Shown: positions 13,555 to 21,497, counted from the first letter of the stretch. The stretch: 26,881 bases of DNA from Bacillota bacterium (GCA_021791995.1 JAJYVN010000001.1:48769-75649), one strand, 5' to 3'. A program made the numbers and translations. The notes: generated from the letters alone by a model not told the origin.

Positions 13555-14313
13555 GTGAATTGGGGTTTGCCGATCCTGCGGCAAGTGGTCGCGTCAGGTT
13601 ATACCTCTGTTCCGCGCTATAGGAGCACGGTAGACTACGAGCACGGTCCGGCACGACGAAGGGGTGACGGCCTTCTGGTCCTCTTCATCGGTTCTTTGGG
13701 GATCGCGTTGGCTGCCGGCCTTGCGGCCCGCGCTGTGCCGTGTTGCAGTATCTGGCTTTTGGGTGTGCCACTGTGGTTGAGAGATTCCAACCACGGCCAC
13801 GGTCTGTGGTGGTTCGCATTGGGTCTTGTCACGGCCGTTGTCCCTTTGGCTTTGGGAGTCGGCTTCGTGATCCATGTAGTGGCAAGGCTCGATCGCATCG
13901 TGTATTGGGTGGAGGCCGTACTGCTTATCGGTTTCGGTATCGACGCGTGGCGCGGTGGGCGAATTGTCCTCCCAATGAGAAGTCGGCTTCCCTCCCACGG
14001 GGGATCAGCCTACGGGCTTGGCGTGGTATCCGGGGCAGCCAGCAGCTGCTGCCTCCCGCTGGCCGCCAGTGCCATGAACGCCGCTCCGTCGCTTATGGCC
14101 GGGCCGGCCGTTGCTCTTGCATATGCAGCAGGGTTGTTTGTGCCCTTTTGGCTGGTGAATGCGACCGTCGTCCGTGTGTTGACATCCCGGTTCGGCTGGA
14201 TGGCAAGGCCCTTTCAAAACAGGTCCCAGTGGATGGCGGCTCCCTTCATCCTGTCGGGCGTCGTATCGCTATGGTTTGGATGGCACGGCGGACAGTGGGG
14301 TCCTTGGCTGTAG
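13555..14313 (+). CDS. CcdA-like membrane thiol-redox protein
   Basis: This 252-aa protein has about six helices and two cysteine pairs at symmetric positions: AVPCCSIW in the first helix and SSCCLPLA in the fourth. This is the CcdA/DsbD-beta pattern, in which two membrane cysteines pass electrons outward from thioredoxin. The closest relative in the window is the partial CcdA gene at the right edge, which shares the GVVSGxASSCC motif. The N-terminus (about 35 residues) is hydrophilic, and the ribosome binding site for GTG 13555 is weak and close, so the true start may be further in. A TTGCCG/CGGCAA inverted repeat lies at 13566-13583 within this doubtful leader. Its location after CDF genes suggests a role in metal-thiol homeostasis; partner unknown. 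Confidence 0.72.
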   Translation: MNWGLPILRQVVASGYTSVPRYRSTVDYEHGPARRRGDGLLVLFIGSLGIALAAGLAARAVPCCSIWLLGVPLWLRDSNHGHGLWWFALGLVTAVVPLALGVGFVIHVVARLDRIVYWVEAVLLIGFGIDAWRGGRIVLPMRSRLPSHGGSAYGLGVVSGAASSCCLPLAASAMNAAPSLMAGPAVALAYAAGLFVPFWLVNATVVRVLTSRFGWMARPFQNRSQWMAAPFILSGVVSLWFGWHGGQWGPWL

Positions 14314-14340
14314 CCCAGGTGCAACGGCCGCCGCCGGAGC

Positions 14341-14371
14341 GAAAAGAGGCACGCGGCGTACGCCGGGTGCC
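14341..14371 (-). terminator. Terminator of the metallothionein-like gene
   Basis: GGCAC (14348-14352) and GTGCC (14367-14371) flank the perfect palindrome GGCGTACGCC, giving a strong hairpin. Read on the minus strand it is followed by CTCTTTTC, so it terminates the transcript coming from the metallothionein-like gene. It could also act weakly on the plus strand for the CcdA-like gene. Confidence 0.65.
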
Positions 14372-14391
14372 CCTTCTGACACTTGGGCCTG

Positions 14392-14502
14392 TCAGCCGTG
14401 GTGGTGTTTCTTGCAACCACAGGTCTCGCAGGTACAACTTGCCCCGCAGGAACAACCCTGCTGGCAGTGCCCCGAATCGCAACTGGAGCAGCAGCAATGC
14501 AT
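14392..14502 (-). CDS. Metallothionein-like Cys/His-rich small protein
   Basis: A 37-codon minus-strand ORF encodes 36 aa with 11 cysteines (residues 3, 4, 5, 8, 13, 17, 19, 23, 25, 28, 30) and 5 histidines. It starts MHCCCSSC, continues with CSCGASCTCETCGC and ends KKHHHG. There is a strong ribosome binding site GGAGGTGA 7 bases before the ATG, and a good terminator follows the stop. Density of CxC, CC and CxxC motifs and the absence of other features fit a metallothionein binding Cu(I), Zn(II) or Cd(II) in thiolate clusters. It does not resemble SmtA-type cyanobacterial metallothioneins in spacing. It is flanked by metal exporters and a copper protein. Homologues could not be searched. Confidence 0.8.
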   Translation of the reverse strand: MHCCCSSCDSGHCQQGCSCGASCTCETCGCKKHHHG

Positions 14503-14641
14503 GCGGTGTCACCTCCCAGAGAGTAGTTTGCTCCCGTTCGAAGGCGTCCCATGCGCACGAAATGGCCGCCTAGCGTGTGCAGCACTCCGGACGATCGAAG
14601 CCGCGGCATGCTCGAGGGACCATGGCGAGCGGGGGTAGTAG

Positions 14642-15286
14642 CTAGGTCACCTTGAAGACGCCGTACATGCCCTTCTCCGCATGGCCTGGCGTATCGCACA
14701 GGTATGTGTACGTGCCCACCCCGGGCGCGGTGAAGGACACGGAGTTCACGGGCATCTTGGTGCTGGTGGCCGGCGGCAAGGGCACCGAGGCGATGCCGCC
14801 GAACATCATGCCCGAAGCCATCATCGCCATGTACGGAAACGGCGGCTGTGCCGGCGTGAGTGCCCAGTTATGCCACATGTCCGCGTCCGCGTTGACGACG
14901 GTGACCACCACCTTGGCCCCGCTGGGCACGACGACCGCGGGATTCACAAGACCGGCGATGCGGAAGGTGAGGTCCGGTTCATTCATCGGGCTCATCACCA
15001 CGGTAAGGTGGACCGCCTGGGTGTGAAAGGTGATCGTACGCGTCCTACGGTCCACGCTCGCATCGGTGGGTACAGTATCGCCCAGGCGCATCCCGCTCGC
15101 GGACGTAACGGTACCTGTTGCGTAGGGTGCCGGCCCCATCATGCTCCAGCCGTTGTAGTAGCCCGCCCTCGCCGCGCCCCAGGTAGATCCTCGGGCCCAT
15201 GCCAACATGCCGTTTGCGCCGATCAGGTAGGCGCCGACGAGTCCCAGAGTCAAGGCGCCAAGGCCAATGCCCAGCCCCCACTTCAT
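14642..15286 (-). CDS. Sulfocyanin-like type 1 copper protein
   Basis: This 214-aa protein has an N-terminal membrane anchor (residues 5-24) and a cupredoxin domain at the C-terminus. The blue-copper ligands are visible: His139 in DMWHNWAL, then Cys197, His202 and Met207 in CDTPGHAEKGM. The insertion rich in Met and Pro between the ligands (PFPYMAMMASGMM) is typical of sulfocyanins, which act as extracytoplasmic electron carriers. ATG 15286 has GGGGGAGTG upstream; the longer in-frame start at 15382 would overlap the SHOCT gene. It lies 4 bp after the SHOCT gene on the same strand and downstream of a two-component pair. Electron transfer to a terminal oxidase or a copper-handling role are both possible. 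Confidence 0.85.
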   Translation of the reverse strand: MKWGLGIGLGALTLGLVGAYLIGANGMLAWARGSTWGAARAGYYNGWSMMGPAPYATGTVTSASGMRLGDTVPTDASVDRRTRTITFHTQAVHLTVVMSPMNEPDLTFRIAGLVNPAVVVPSGAKVVVTVVNADADMWHNWALTPAQPPFPYMAMMASGMMFGGIASVPLPPATSTKMPVNSVSFTAPGVGTYTYLCDTPGHAEKGMYGVFKVT

Positions 15287-15290
15287 GGTG

Positions 15291-15563
15291 TCACTCCCCC
15301 CGATCCCGGGTTCCCTCTCCTGGCGTCGAGAGGCCGAGAAGTTCCTGGCGCATGCGCTGGTACTCGTCTCGGGTGATCTCACCCTGGGCGTAGCGGCTGT
15401 CCAGGATGTCGAGGGCAGGAGTCGATTCGGCGTGCGATCTTGTCGGCGCCCACCACGTACGCAGAACCATGGTGAGTCCGCCGACGATCAGCCCCGCGAC
15501 CACGAGCATGGTCATGGGTCCGAACCACATCCAGGATCCTGTTCCCCCATAGCCCCACATCAT
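15291..15563 (-). CDS. SHOCT-domain membrane protein
   Basis: This 90-aa protein has one membrane helix (FGPMTMLVVAGLIVGGLTMVL) after a Gly/Trp/Met-rich N-terminus, then a C-terminal SHOCT motif ALDILDSRYAQGEITRDEYQRMRQEL (start to end, described here in pieces: ALDILDSRYAQGEI and TRDEYQRM). SHOCT domains are short helical pairs of unclear function, common at the ends of small membrane proteins. ATG 15563 is preceded by a G-rich GGGGGGA site; GTG 15581 is an alternative. It lies 4 bp before the sulfocyanin-like gene, so both are probably cotranscribed from a promoter downstream of the phased repeats at 15612-15663. Confidence 0.82.
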   Translation of the reverse strand: MMWGYGGTGSWMWFGPMTMLVVAGLIVGGLTMVLRTWWAPTRSHAESTPALDILDSRYAQGEITRDEYQRMRQELLGLSTPGEGTRDRGE

Positions 15564-15579
15564 GTCCGATTCCCCCCGC

Positions 15580-15608
15580 ACCCAGGATAGCCACCGTGCG
15601 TCCTGGGT
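15580..15608. repeat. 8-bp inverted repeat in the SHOCT leader
   Basis: ACCCAGGA (15580-15587) and TCCTGGGT (15601-15608) are exact inverted copies separated by 13 bp, just upstream of the SHOCT/sulfocyanin start. It may be an operator or a weak leader hairpin; no T-tract follows on the minus strand. Confidence 0.4.
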
Positions 15609-15611
15609 CCG

Positions 15612-15663
15612 CTCAACTCGGCGTCAAGAAGTGAGCAAGAGACTGTCAAGAAACCGTTAAGAC
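15612..15663 (-). promoter_or_regulatory. Five 11-bp-phased half-sites, OmpR/PhoB-type box
   Basis: On the plus strand TCAA-type cores occur exactly every 11 bp: cTCAActc (15612), GTCAAGAA (15623), AGCAAGAG (15634), GTCAAGAA (15645) and GTTAAGAC (15656). On the minus strand these read CTTGAC. Direct repeats with 11-bp phase are the usual binding sites of OmpR/PhoB-family regulators. They lie between the histidine kinase stop and the SHOCT/sulfocyanin genes; the last overlaps the kinase stop codon. The adjacent response regulator is the obvious candidate to bind. Confidence 0.6.
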
Positions 15664-16817
15664 CTTTCTTTGGAGGAGTCTGGGCGCACACGGGTCAGGT
15701 AGGCCGAAACGACGGTCCCGCGCCCCGGACCCTCGCTCTGAACCGTGAGGGTCCCTCCCATGGCCTTGACGAGGCGGTCGGCGATGGCCAATCCGAGTCC
15801 CATGCCGGGCCGGGCCGTATGCCCGGCCGATTCGCGCGCCCCTCGGAAGAAGGGCTCAGTTACGTGGGGGAGGTCCTCCGGACGGATTCCCTCGCCTTCA
15901 TCGGCGACCCACACTCTCGCATTGGCGACGTCCACGGCTTCAACGCCGATCGTCACGGTGCGTCCGGCGGGCGTATGCGCCAAGCTGTTGCCTACCATGT
16001 TGTCGAGAACCTCGCCCAATCGAACGGGGTCGCAGCGCACGAGAACCTCGTCCGAGGATCCACGCAGCATCAGACGCACGCCGCGGCTCTCACTGGCCCC
16101 TTTAGCGGCCTGCATGGCCTTGTTTGCAATCTCCCGAAGATTGACCACTTGCAGGTCAAGTGCCAAGGCGCTGCCATCCTCCACGCTCGCCAGGGCGGAC
16201 AGGTCCGCCGCCATGCGCTCCAGGCGCAGCACCGCGTAGTCGAGCCGGTCGATGACGTCCGTGTTCATCGGCAGCACCCCGTCACGCACGGCATCCAGGT
16301 AGGCGCGAAGGGCGGTCAGCGGCGTGCGAAGCTCGTGGCCGACACTGGCTATGGCTAGCTTCCTGCGGTCACGCCTCTGCCCCAGGGCCCGCGCCAGCGC
16401 GTTCAAATTGGATTCCAGTTCGTTGATTTCGGCTATGGGGTCTCCAGGCAGCCGATCATCGTAGTGACCCGTGGCCAGGTAGCCGCTGACCACCTTGATG
16501 CGCTCGATGGACGATGCCAGCGCAGTGCTGACGTAACTGGCCAGCACGATGGATACGACGACGGCCACCACGAGGGACAGAGTAACGTGCCAGATAACGG
16601 CCTGCGTGATGGCTCGGGCAACAACGGCGTCCATAGCAACGACCGAGGTGTTGCGCGGTGGATGCATGATTTCGAGCATGAGTTGTTGATATCGCGTAAC
16701 GGGAAGAAGAAGGGCTGCCACGATGCCCGCGATCGCCGCCACAAGGATGACCGCAAGGTAGCTGAGAAGCAGCCGGGTGCCGAGGTGCCGGAAGCCCGTG
16801 CGCAGCGTGCTCCACAT
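15657..16817 (-). CDS. Sensor histidine kinase
   Basis: This 386-aa two-component sensor has two membrane helices (about 17-40 and 74-100) flanking an extracytoplasmic loop of only about 35 residues with a few Met/His residues (LMLEIMHPP). A HAMP-like linker follows, then the H-box ASVGHELRTPL with phosphoacceptor His161, and the ATPase domain with N-box NMVGNSLAHT, G1 DEGEGI and G2 GMGLGLAI. The ATG at 16817 overlaps the response regulator stop (TGATG), so translation is coupled. The small sensor loop and nearby copper genes suggest metal or envelope stress sensing as in CusS-like kinases, but the loop lacks a clear motif; the signal is unknown. Confidence 0.92.
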   Translation of the reverse strand: MWSTLRTGFRHLGTRLLLSYLAVILVAAIAGIVAALLLPVTRYQQLMLEIMHPPRNTSVVAMDAVVARAITQAVIWHVTLSLVVAVVVSIVLASYVSTALASSIERIKVVSGYLATGHYDDRLPGDPIAEINELESNLNALARALGQRRDRRKLAIASVGHELRTPLTALRAYLDAVRDGVLPMNTDVIDRLDYAVLRLERMAADLSALASVEDGSALALDLQVVNLREIANKAMQAAKGASESRGVRLMLRGSSDEVLVRCDPVRLGEVLDNMVGNSLAHTPAGRTVTIGVEAVDVANARVWVADEGEGIRPEDLPHVTEPFFRGARESAGHTARPGMGLGLAIADRLVKAMGGTLTVQSEGPGRGTVVSAYLTRVRPDSSKERS

Positions 16818-17494
16818 CAAAGATCGCCGCCGACCCGATAGCCTACGCCGCGAACGTTCGCAATCTCCAGCGCACCCCTAAGCTTGCGTCGGAGCGAGGC
16901 CAGGTGAACATCGACTACATGGTCGGAGACGTAGCCTTCCGGCCACAGGGCGGTCAGGATGGTGCTCTTCGAAAGTACGTGGCGAGGATTCCGAAGGAAC
17001 ATGTGTAGCAGCTCGAACTCCTTGGGCGTGAGTTCGATGTCTTGATCGCCCACGATGACCCTATGTTCGGCCATGCGCAGCTCAATCGACCCAAAGCGGA
17101 TGGGGTTGTCGTCACCCGCCGCGGCGTTCCTCGTGCGCCGGAGGAGTCCGGCTATGCGCAAGCACACCTCCCGCGGAGAGAAGGGCTTCACCACGTAGTC
17201 GTCCGCACCAAGACCGAGACCCAGTATCCGGTCCCCTTCATCGCCGCGGGCCGTCAGAACGAGTACGGGCAGTTCAGGGAGGGAGGCCCGGATGCGGGAC
17301 AGGACCTGGAGACCGTCCATGTCCGGAAGGGTGAGATCCAGGATGGCAGCGCCGACGCCGCCTGCCGGTCCCAGGCTCGCAAGGGCCTCCTGGGCCGTCA
17401 GAGCCGATGTGACCGTATGCCCGTCGCGTTCCAGGTAGCGCGCGAGCACCAACTGTACATCCTGGTCATCGTCTACGACCAGAACTTTGGCCAT
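16817..17494 (-). CDS. OmpR/PhoB-family response regulator
   Basis: This 225-aa regulator has a receiver domain with acidic pocket VDDDQD (residues 7-12), phosphoacceptor Asp53 in ILDLTLPDMDG, conserved Thr in LVLTARGDEG and Lys in VVKPFSPRE. The C-terminal winged-helix domain (about 130-225) has the typical ELTPKEFELLHMFLRNP and DVHLASLRRKL segments, ending RGVGYRVGG. ATG 17494 is preceded by GAAGGGGA. It is first in an operon with the kinase. The 11-bp-phased repeats downstream of the kinase gene are a likely target, linking it to the SHOCT and sulfocyanin genes. Confidence 0.94.
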   Translation of the reverse strand: MAKVLVVDDDQDVQLVLARYLERDGHTVTSALTAQEALASLGPAGGVGAAILDLTLPDMDGLQVLSRIRASLPELPVLVLTARGDEGDRILGLGLGADDYVVKPFSPREVCLRIAGLLRRTRNAAAGDDNPIRFGSIELRMAEHRVIVGDQDIELTPKEFELLHMFLRNPRHVLSKSTILTALWPEGYVSDHVVDVHLASLRRKLRGALEIANVRGVGYRVGGDL

Positions 17495-17730
17495 CGCGTC
17501 CCCTTCTCCGGCATGTGTCGATGGTATGGACCTAGCGTAGCACCGGCGCAGGTACGATGCCTCATGGCCGCTGGCCGCGCGGGCGCGCAATGCGGTCCGG
17601 CGTCGGCGCAAGCGAATGGCATGGAGTGTTGCCCAATAGAGCCCAGAGATGGAGACAAACGCGGGGCAACGGACACATGACGGCCAGACTGCCGAGAATC
17701 CTAGGTGGCAAAGAAGGGGGGCTTGGGCTG

Positions 17731-18204
17731 ATGGATCGGACAACGCTCGTACGTAACTTGGCGGTTCTCATGGCAGGCGCTTTGTCTGTGCAGTTTGTGC
17801 TCGGGATGTACGTCAACCTGTTTGTGTCCATACCGCAGGTGTCTTTCGGTACGCCGGGTTCGATGATGTCCGGGGCGGGCGCGATGATGGGGCCGGGGGT
17901 AAATCCTGCCTTCATCGTACACATGCTGCTCGGCATGCTGCTCGTGCTCTTCGGTATGGCGTTGGTCGTTATCGTGACTCGGTCCGAGCTTGGGGCAGTG
18001 GTGGTTACGTTTGCGGGCGTTGGGCTTGGTTCGCTGTTCGTAGCCGCCTATGGCGGGATGTCGTTTGTCATGTCCGGTCAGAATGATGCCCTCTCGTTCA
18101 CCATGGCCATCGGGTTCATCTTTGCCATGGCGGCCTACGTAGCCGTTTTGACGACGTCGACGTTGGGTCAGAGGGCGCCATGGCGGCGGCTTCGCACCTC
18201 TTGA
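17731..18204 (+). CDS. Four-helix membrane protein of unknown function
   Basis: This 157-aa protein has four hydrophobic segments (about 8-31, 58-82, 87-110 and 122-144) with a Met/Gly-rich loop (MMSGAGAMMGPG) after the first. The ATG at 17731 has AAGGGGGG about 9 bases upstream, which decides the start over the long arginine-rich extension. It is divergent from the response regulator and followed by csoR on the same strand. Methionine-rich extracytoplasmic loops are frequent in copper-handling proteins, so a copper role is plausible from context only. I do not recognise a named family. An inverted repeat GGGTGC/GCACCC (18211-18229) right after the gene may attenuate transcription before csoR. 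Confidence 0.65.
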   Translation: MDRTTLVRNLAVLMAGALSVQFVLGMYVNLFVSIPQVSFGTPGSMMSGAGAMMGPGVNPAFIVHMLLGMLLVLFGMALVVIVTRSELGAVVVTFAGVGLGSLFVAAYGGMSFVMSGQNDALSFTMAIGFIFAMAAYVAVLTTSTLGQRAPWRRLRTS

Positions 18205-18245
18205 CGCCTTGGGTGCGTACGTGGCACCCTTGCGGTGGATTTGCC

Positions 18246-18265
18246 ACCCCTCCAGGGGAGGGGGT
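18246..18265 (+). promoter_or_regulatory. CsoR-type operator
   Basis: ACCCCTCC and GGAGGGGGT form an inverted repeat of C- and G-runs about a short A/G centre, 18 bp before the csoR start and just ahead of its GGAGG ribosome binding site. This is the operator type of CsoR repressors. Confidence 0.6.
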
Positions 18266-18282
18266 ACGGAGGTTGGGCACGA

Positions 18283-18645
18283 GTGATACCCGAGCTTAAG
18301 GCGGAACTGCTCCTACGTCTCAAGAGCGCCACCGGTCATCTTGATAGCGTACGGCGCATGGCCGAGAACGACACGTACTGCGTCGACGTCATGAAGCAGG
18401 TGGCAGCGGTGCAGGGATCGCTGGAGGCGGTCCAATTGATCCTCTTGCGCAACCACCTGTCCACCTGCGTCTCCGACGCCGTCCGGCGAGGCATGGGTCA
18501 GGAGATCATCGACGAACTGCTTGGCGCCCTGCGCTACGAGAAGAGCCTCATCAACGGGCATGGCGGACCGGCCAGTGAGACCGCGCCGAAAGCGGGCACG
18601 TCGCCGGTATGTTCGTGCCACGCACGGTCGGAGGCCCAGTCCTAG
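18283..18645 (+). CDS. csoR: CsoR copper-sensing repressor
   Basis: This 120-aa DUF156 repressor derepresses the copper exporter when it binds Cu(I). Ligands are Cys33 (TYCVDVMKQ), His58 and Cys62 (RNHLSTC), exactly the CsoR C-H-C set, with the helix RLKSATGHLDSVRRM before them. The C-terminal tail is longer than in the M. tuberculosis protein and adds a CSCHAR motif, potentially an extra metal site. GTG 18283 has GGAGG 10 bases upstream; the longer frame to 18235 would run through the operator. Its stop lies 8 bp before the copA start, so the two form a repressor-exporter operon. Confidence 0.92.
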   Translation: MIPELKAELLLRLKSATGHLDSVRRMAENDTYCVDVMKQVAAVQGSLEAVQLILLRNHLSTCVSDAVRRGMGQEIIDELLGALRYEKSLINGHGGPASETAPKAGTSPVCSCHARSEAQS

Positions 18646-18653
18646 AGGCGGGG

Positions 18654-21497
18654 GTGAGAGAACTGGCCGTATCCCAGAGACCTCAAGGCCAAGCGCCCGA
18701 TACCGAAATGGAACTCAAAATCGGCATCACCGGCATGACCTGCGCCTCGTGCGCCCTGCGGATCGAGAAGGGCGTCAAGGGCCTCGAAGGGGTCGAGGCC
18801 GCCGCCGTCAACTTCGGCACCGAGAAGGCCGTCGTGCGTCTGGATCTTAGGCGTGCCGACCTGGATAGCGTTCTCGCCAAGATCCAGGACGTCGGCTACC
18901 GAGCGGTGACGGATTCGGTGCGCTTCGAACTCGAGGAGATGCCCGAGAACGCGTCAAGCGTGGTCGACCGCCTCGCGGGGGTCCCCGGTGTGGTGAAGGC
19001 GCGGTACGAGGGGGCGACCAACACCCTTTGGGTCACGTACGTGCCGGATACCGTGGCAGCCCCGGAGCTTCGGCGTTTCCTGCGCCAGTGGGGCGTCGGG
19101 ACGCGCGAGCTCGGGGCCCAGCGCGATGCGACCCAGGCCGCACGGGAAGCGGAGATCGCGGCGTGGGCGCGCCGCTTCTGGGCCGGCGCCATCGTATCGC
19201 TGCCGCTCGGCGTTTGGCTTGTGGGCAGCGTCCTCGGGGTGCAAGGCGGCGCTTTTGCTGCCCTGTCGAATGGCTGGCTCCAGCTTGCCCTCGCCACGGT
19301 GGTTCAGGCCTACGTGGGCGGTTTCTACTACGTCGACTCGTACCACAACCTAAAGAACCGAAACGCCAACATGTCCGTCCTCGTGGCTCTCGGCACTTCG
19401 GCCGCCTACGCCTACAGCGTCGGTGCCGTCGTCACGGGTGCGCGGGTCGGCACCTACTTCGACACAAGCGCCATCGTCCTCACCCTTGTATCGCTTGGCA
19501 AGCTCGTGGAGGCACGGGCCAAAGGCGCCACCTCGTCGGCGATTCGCCAACTGGTCGGTCTTGCGCCGCGCGTCGCGCACGTCGTCGACGAGAATGGGGA
19601 GCACGATGCCCCCATCGAGGACATCGAGCCCGGCATGGAGCTCGTGGTGCGTCCAGGCGAGACCGTCCCCACGGATGGCGTGGTGCTCTCGGGACGTAGC
19701 AGCGTGGATGAGTCGATGCTCACGGGCGAAGCGCTTCCGGTCTCCAAGGGGGCAGGGGACAGCGTGGTCGGCGCCACGCTCAACCAGAGCGGCATGCTGC
19801 GCATGAAGGCGACGCGGGTGGGCCGCGACACGGTCCTTTCCCAGATCGTCGCCATCGTGGAAGAAGCGCAGGCCCAGAAGGCGCCGGTGGAGCATCTGGT
19901 CGATCGCATCTCCGCCATCTTCGTACCGATCGTCATCGCCGTTGCGGCCGTCGTCTTTGTGGCCTGGCTCCTCATTACGGGCAATGCCGGCGCGGCCCTC
20001 ATTCCGGCCGTGGCCGTGCTCGTGGTGGCCTGCCCCTGTGCCCTCGGCCTCGCCACCCCAACGGCGATCGTGGCGGGCACCGGCGTAGGCGCTCGGCGCG
20101 GCATCCTCATCCGCGGTGGCGAGTACCTGGAGGCGGCGGGCCGCGTCGACACCGTGGTGCTGGACAAGACGGGAACGGTGACGCGCGGCCGGCCGACGCT
20201 CACCGACATTGCGGCAGTCGAGGGAATGTCGGAAGAGGAGCTCCTAGACGTGGCCGCGGCGGTCGAGGCATACTCCGAGCACCCACTTGGAAGGGCCGTG
20301 GTGACGGCAGCGCGCGAGCGCAAGCGTTCCGTACCTGCGGCCGAGGACTTCGAGGCGATCGCCGGCAAGGCGGTGCGGGCCCGTGTCGGCGAACGGGAAG
20401 TGAGAGTCGGTCGTCTGTCGGCGCTCGTTGAAGCGGGCGCCGATCCGGGGACCCTGCGCGAGGTCGGGGAGGCCTTCGAGCGCGCAGGCAAGACCCCTCT
20501 GTACGTGGCGGTGGACAGCCGGCCGGCCGGGGTCCTGGCGGTTGCGGACACGGTGAAGGAGACGGCGCCCGAGGCCATCGAGGCACTCACCAAGGCCGGC
20601 TACGCCGTCTACCTTCTTACCGGCGACAGCCGGCGCGTCGCCGAGGCCGTGGCGGCGGAGGTGGGCATCGCACCGGACCGAGTGATCGCCGAGGTCCTCC
20701 CAGCGGACAAGGCGGCGGTCGTTGCCGATCTACGCGCCAAGGGCCGCGTGGTGGCTATGACGGGCGACGGCATCAACGATGCCCCGGCCCTCGCCACGGC
20801 CGACCTGGGCGTTGCCATCGGCACCGGCACGGACGTGGCCATCGCCGCCGCCGGCATCACCCTCATGAGCGGCGACCTGCGCGGCCTTGTGGCTGCCCTG
20901 CGGCTGAGCAAGGTCACGCTCGGGAAGATCCGCCAGAACCTCTTCTGGGCGTTCGTCTACAACGTGGTTCTCATCCCGGTGGCCGGGTTGAACCTGCTCC
21001 TGCCCGTGCTCTCCGGCGCGGCGATGGCCTTCTCCTCGGTGTTCGTCACCACGAACTCCGCCCTGCTGAACCGCTACAACCCCATGCGCGGGCTTACCCG
21101 CACGGAGGAGCGTTGGGCCGAGGAGGAGGCGCGCACCGAGACGTCGCGCCTGGAGGAGCCTACCCCGGAGCCGGGCGACACCGCCAGTCAAGAGGAGATC
21201 GACCCGGTGTGCGGCATGCTCGTGGCGCCGGGAAGCGAGGCGGGATCGTCAACCTATGAGGGCAAGACGTACCTCTTCTGCAATCCGGTATGCAAGGAGG
21301 AGTTCGACGCGGACCCGGAGCGCTACCTGACCGCTGTCGACCCGGTGTGCCAGATGACGGTGATCATCGGGGAGGAGGCCGACCGCTTGGAGTACGAGGG
21401 CCGGACCTACTTCTTCTGCAACACCGCCTGCCGCGAGGACTTCGAGGCGCACCCCGAGGCGTACCTCACGGGTGCTACCGGCCCGACGATGGAGTAG
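18654..21497 (+). CDS. copA: CopA-type Cu(I) P1B-ATPase with two C-terminal YHS domains
   Basis: This 947-aa P-type ATPase exports Cu(I). Domain order: HMA domain with GMTCASC (Cys30, Cys33); a second HMA-like domain that lost its CxxC (EMPENASSVVDRL); eight membrane helices; actuator with TGEALPV; the CPC motif at 460-462; phosphorylation DKTGT at Asp504; SEHPLG; TGDGINDAP; and helix motifs with FVYN and MAFSSVF, as in the Cu(I) subgroup. After the last helix come an acidic linker and two YHS domains (about 850-890, DPVCGM..YLFCNPVC; and 896-940, DPVCQM..YFFCNTAC). YHS domains bind metal through cysteines. GTG 18654 has GAGGCGG upstream; ATG 18708 is an alternative. It is cotranscribed with csoR. 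Confidence 0.95.
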   Translation: MRELAVSQRPQGQAPDTEMELKIGITGMTCASCALRIEKGVKGLEGVEAAAVNFGTEKAVVRLDLRRADLDSVLAKIQDVGYRAVTDSVRFELEEMPENASSVVDRLAGVPGVVKARYEGATNTLWVTYVPDTVAAPELRRFLRQWGVGTRELGAQRDATQAAREAEIAAWARRFWAGAIVSLPLGVWLVGSVLGVQGGAFAALSNGWLQLALATVVQAYVGGFYYVDSYHNLKNRNANMSVLVALGTSAAYAYSVGAVVTGARVGTYFDTSAIVLTLVSLGKLVEARAKGATSSAIRQLVGLAPRVAHVVDENGEHDAPIEDIEPGMELVVRPGETVPTDGVVLSGRSSVDESMLTGEALPVSKGAGDSVVGATLNQSGMLRMKATRVGRDTVLSQIVAIVEEAQAQKAPVEHLVDRISAIFVPIVIAVAAVVFVAWLLITGNAGAALIPAVAVLVVACPCALGLATPTAIVAGTGVGARRGILIRGGEYLEAAGRVDTVVLDKTGTVTRGRPTLTDIAAVEGMSEEELLDVAAAVEAYSEHPLGRAVVTAARERKRSVPAAEDFEAIAGKAVRARVGEREVRVGRLSALVEAGADPGTLREVGEAFERAGKTPLYVAVDSRPAGVLAVADTVKETAPEAIEALTKAGYAVYLLTGDSRRVAEAVAAEVGIAPDRVIAEVLPADKAAVVADLRAKGRVVAMTGDGINDAPALATADLGVAIGTGTDVAIAAAGITLMSGDLRGLVAALRLSKVTLGKIRQNLFWAFVYNVVLIPVAGLNLLLPVLSGAAMAFSSVFVTTNSALLNRYNPMRGLTRTEERWAEEEARTETSRLEEPTPEPGDTASQEEIDPVCGMLVAPGSEAGSSTYEGKTYLFCNPVCKEEFDADPERYLTAVDPVCQMTVIIGEEADRLEYEGRTYFFCNTACREDFEAHPEAYLTGATGPTME

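Noticed and set aside
14214..14699. 161-residue minus-strand frame covering the metallothionein-like region
   Set aside because: It has no RBS and a random composition, whereas the 36-aa Cys-rich frame in another phase has an RBS and a terminator.
18201..18229. TTGACG plus the GGGTGC/GCACCC repeat as a MerR-like promoter for csoR
   Set aside because: The repeat arms do not match known MerR-family operators, and no -10 box lies at a suitable distance.
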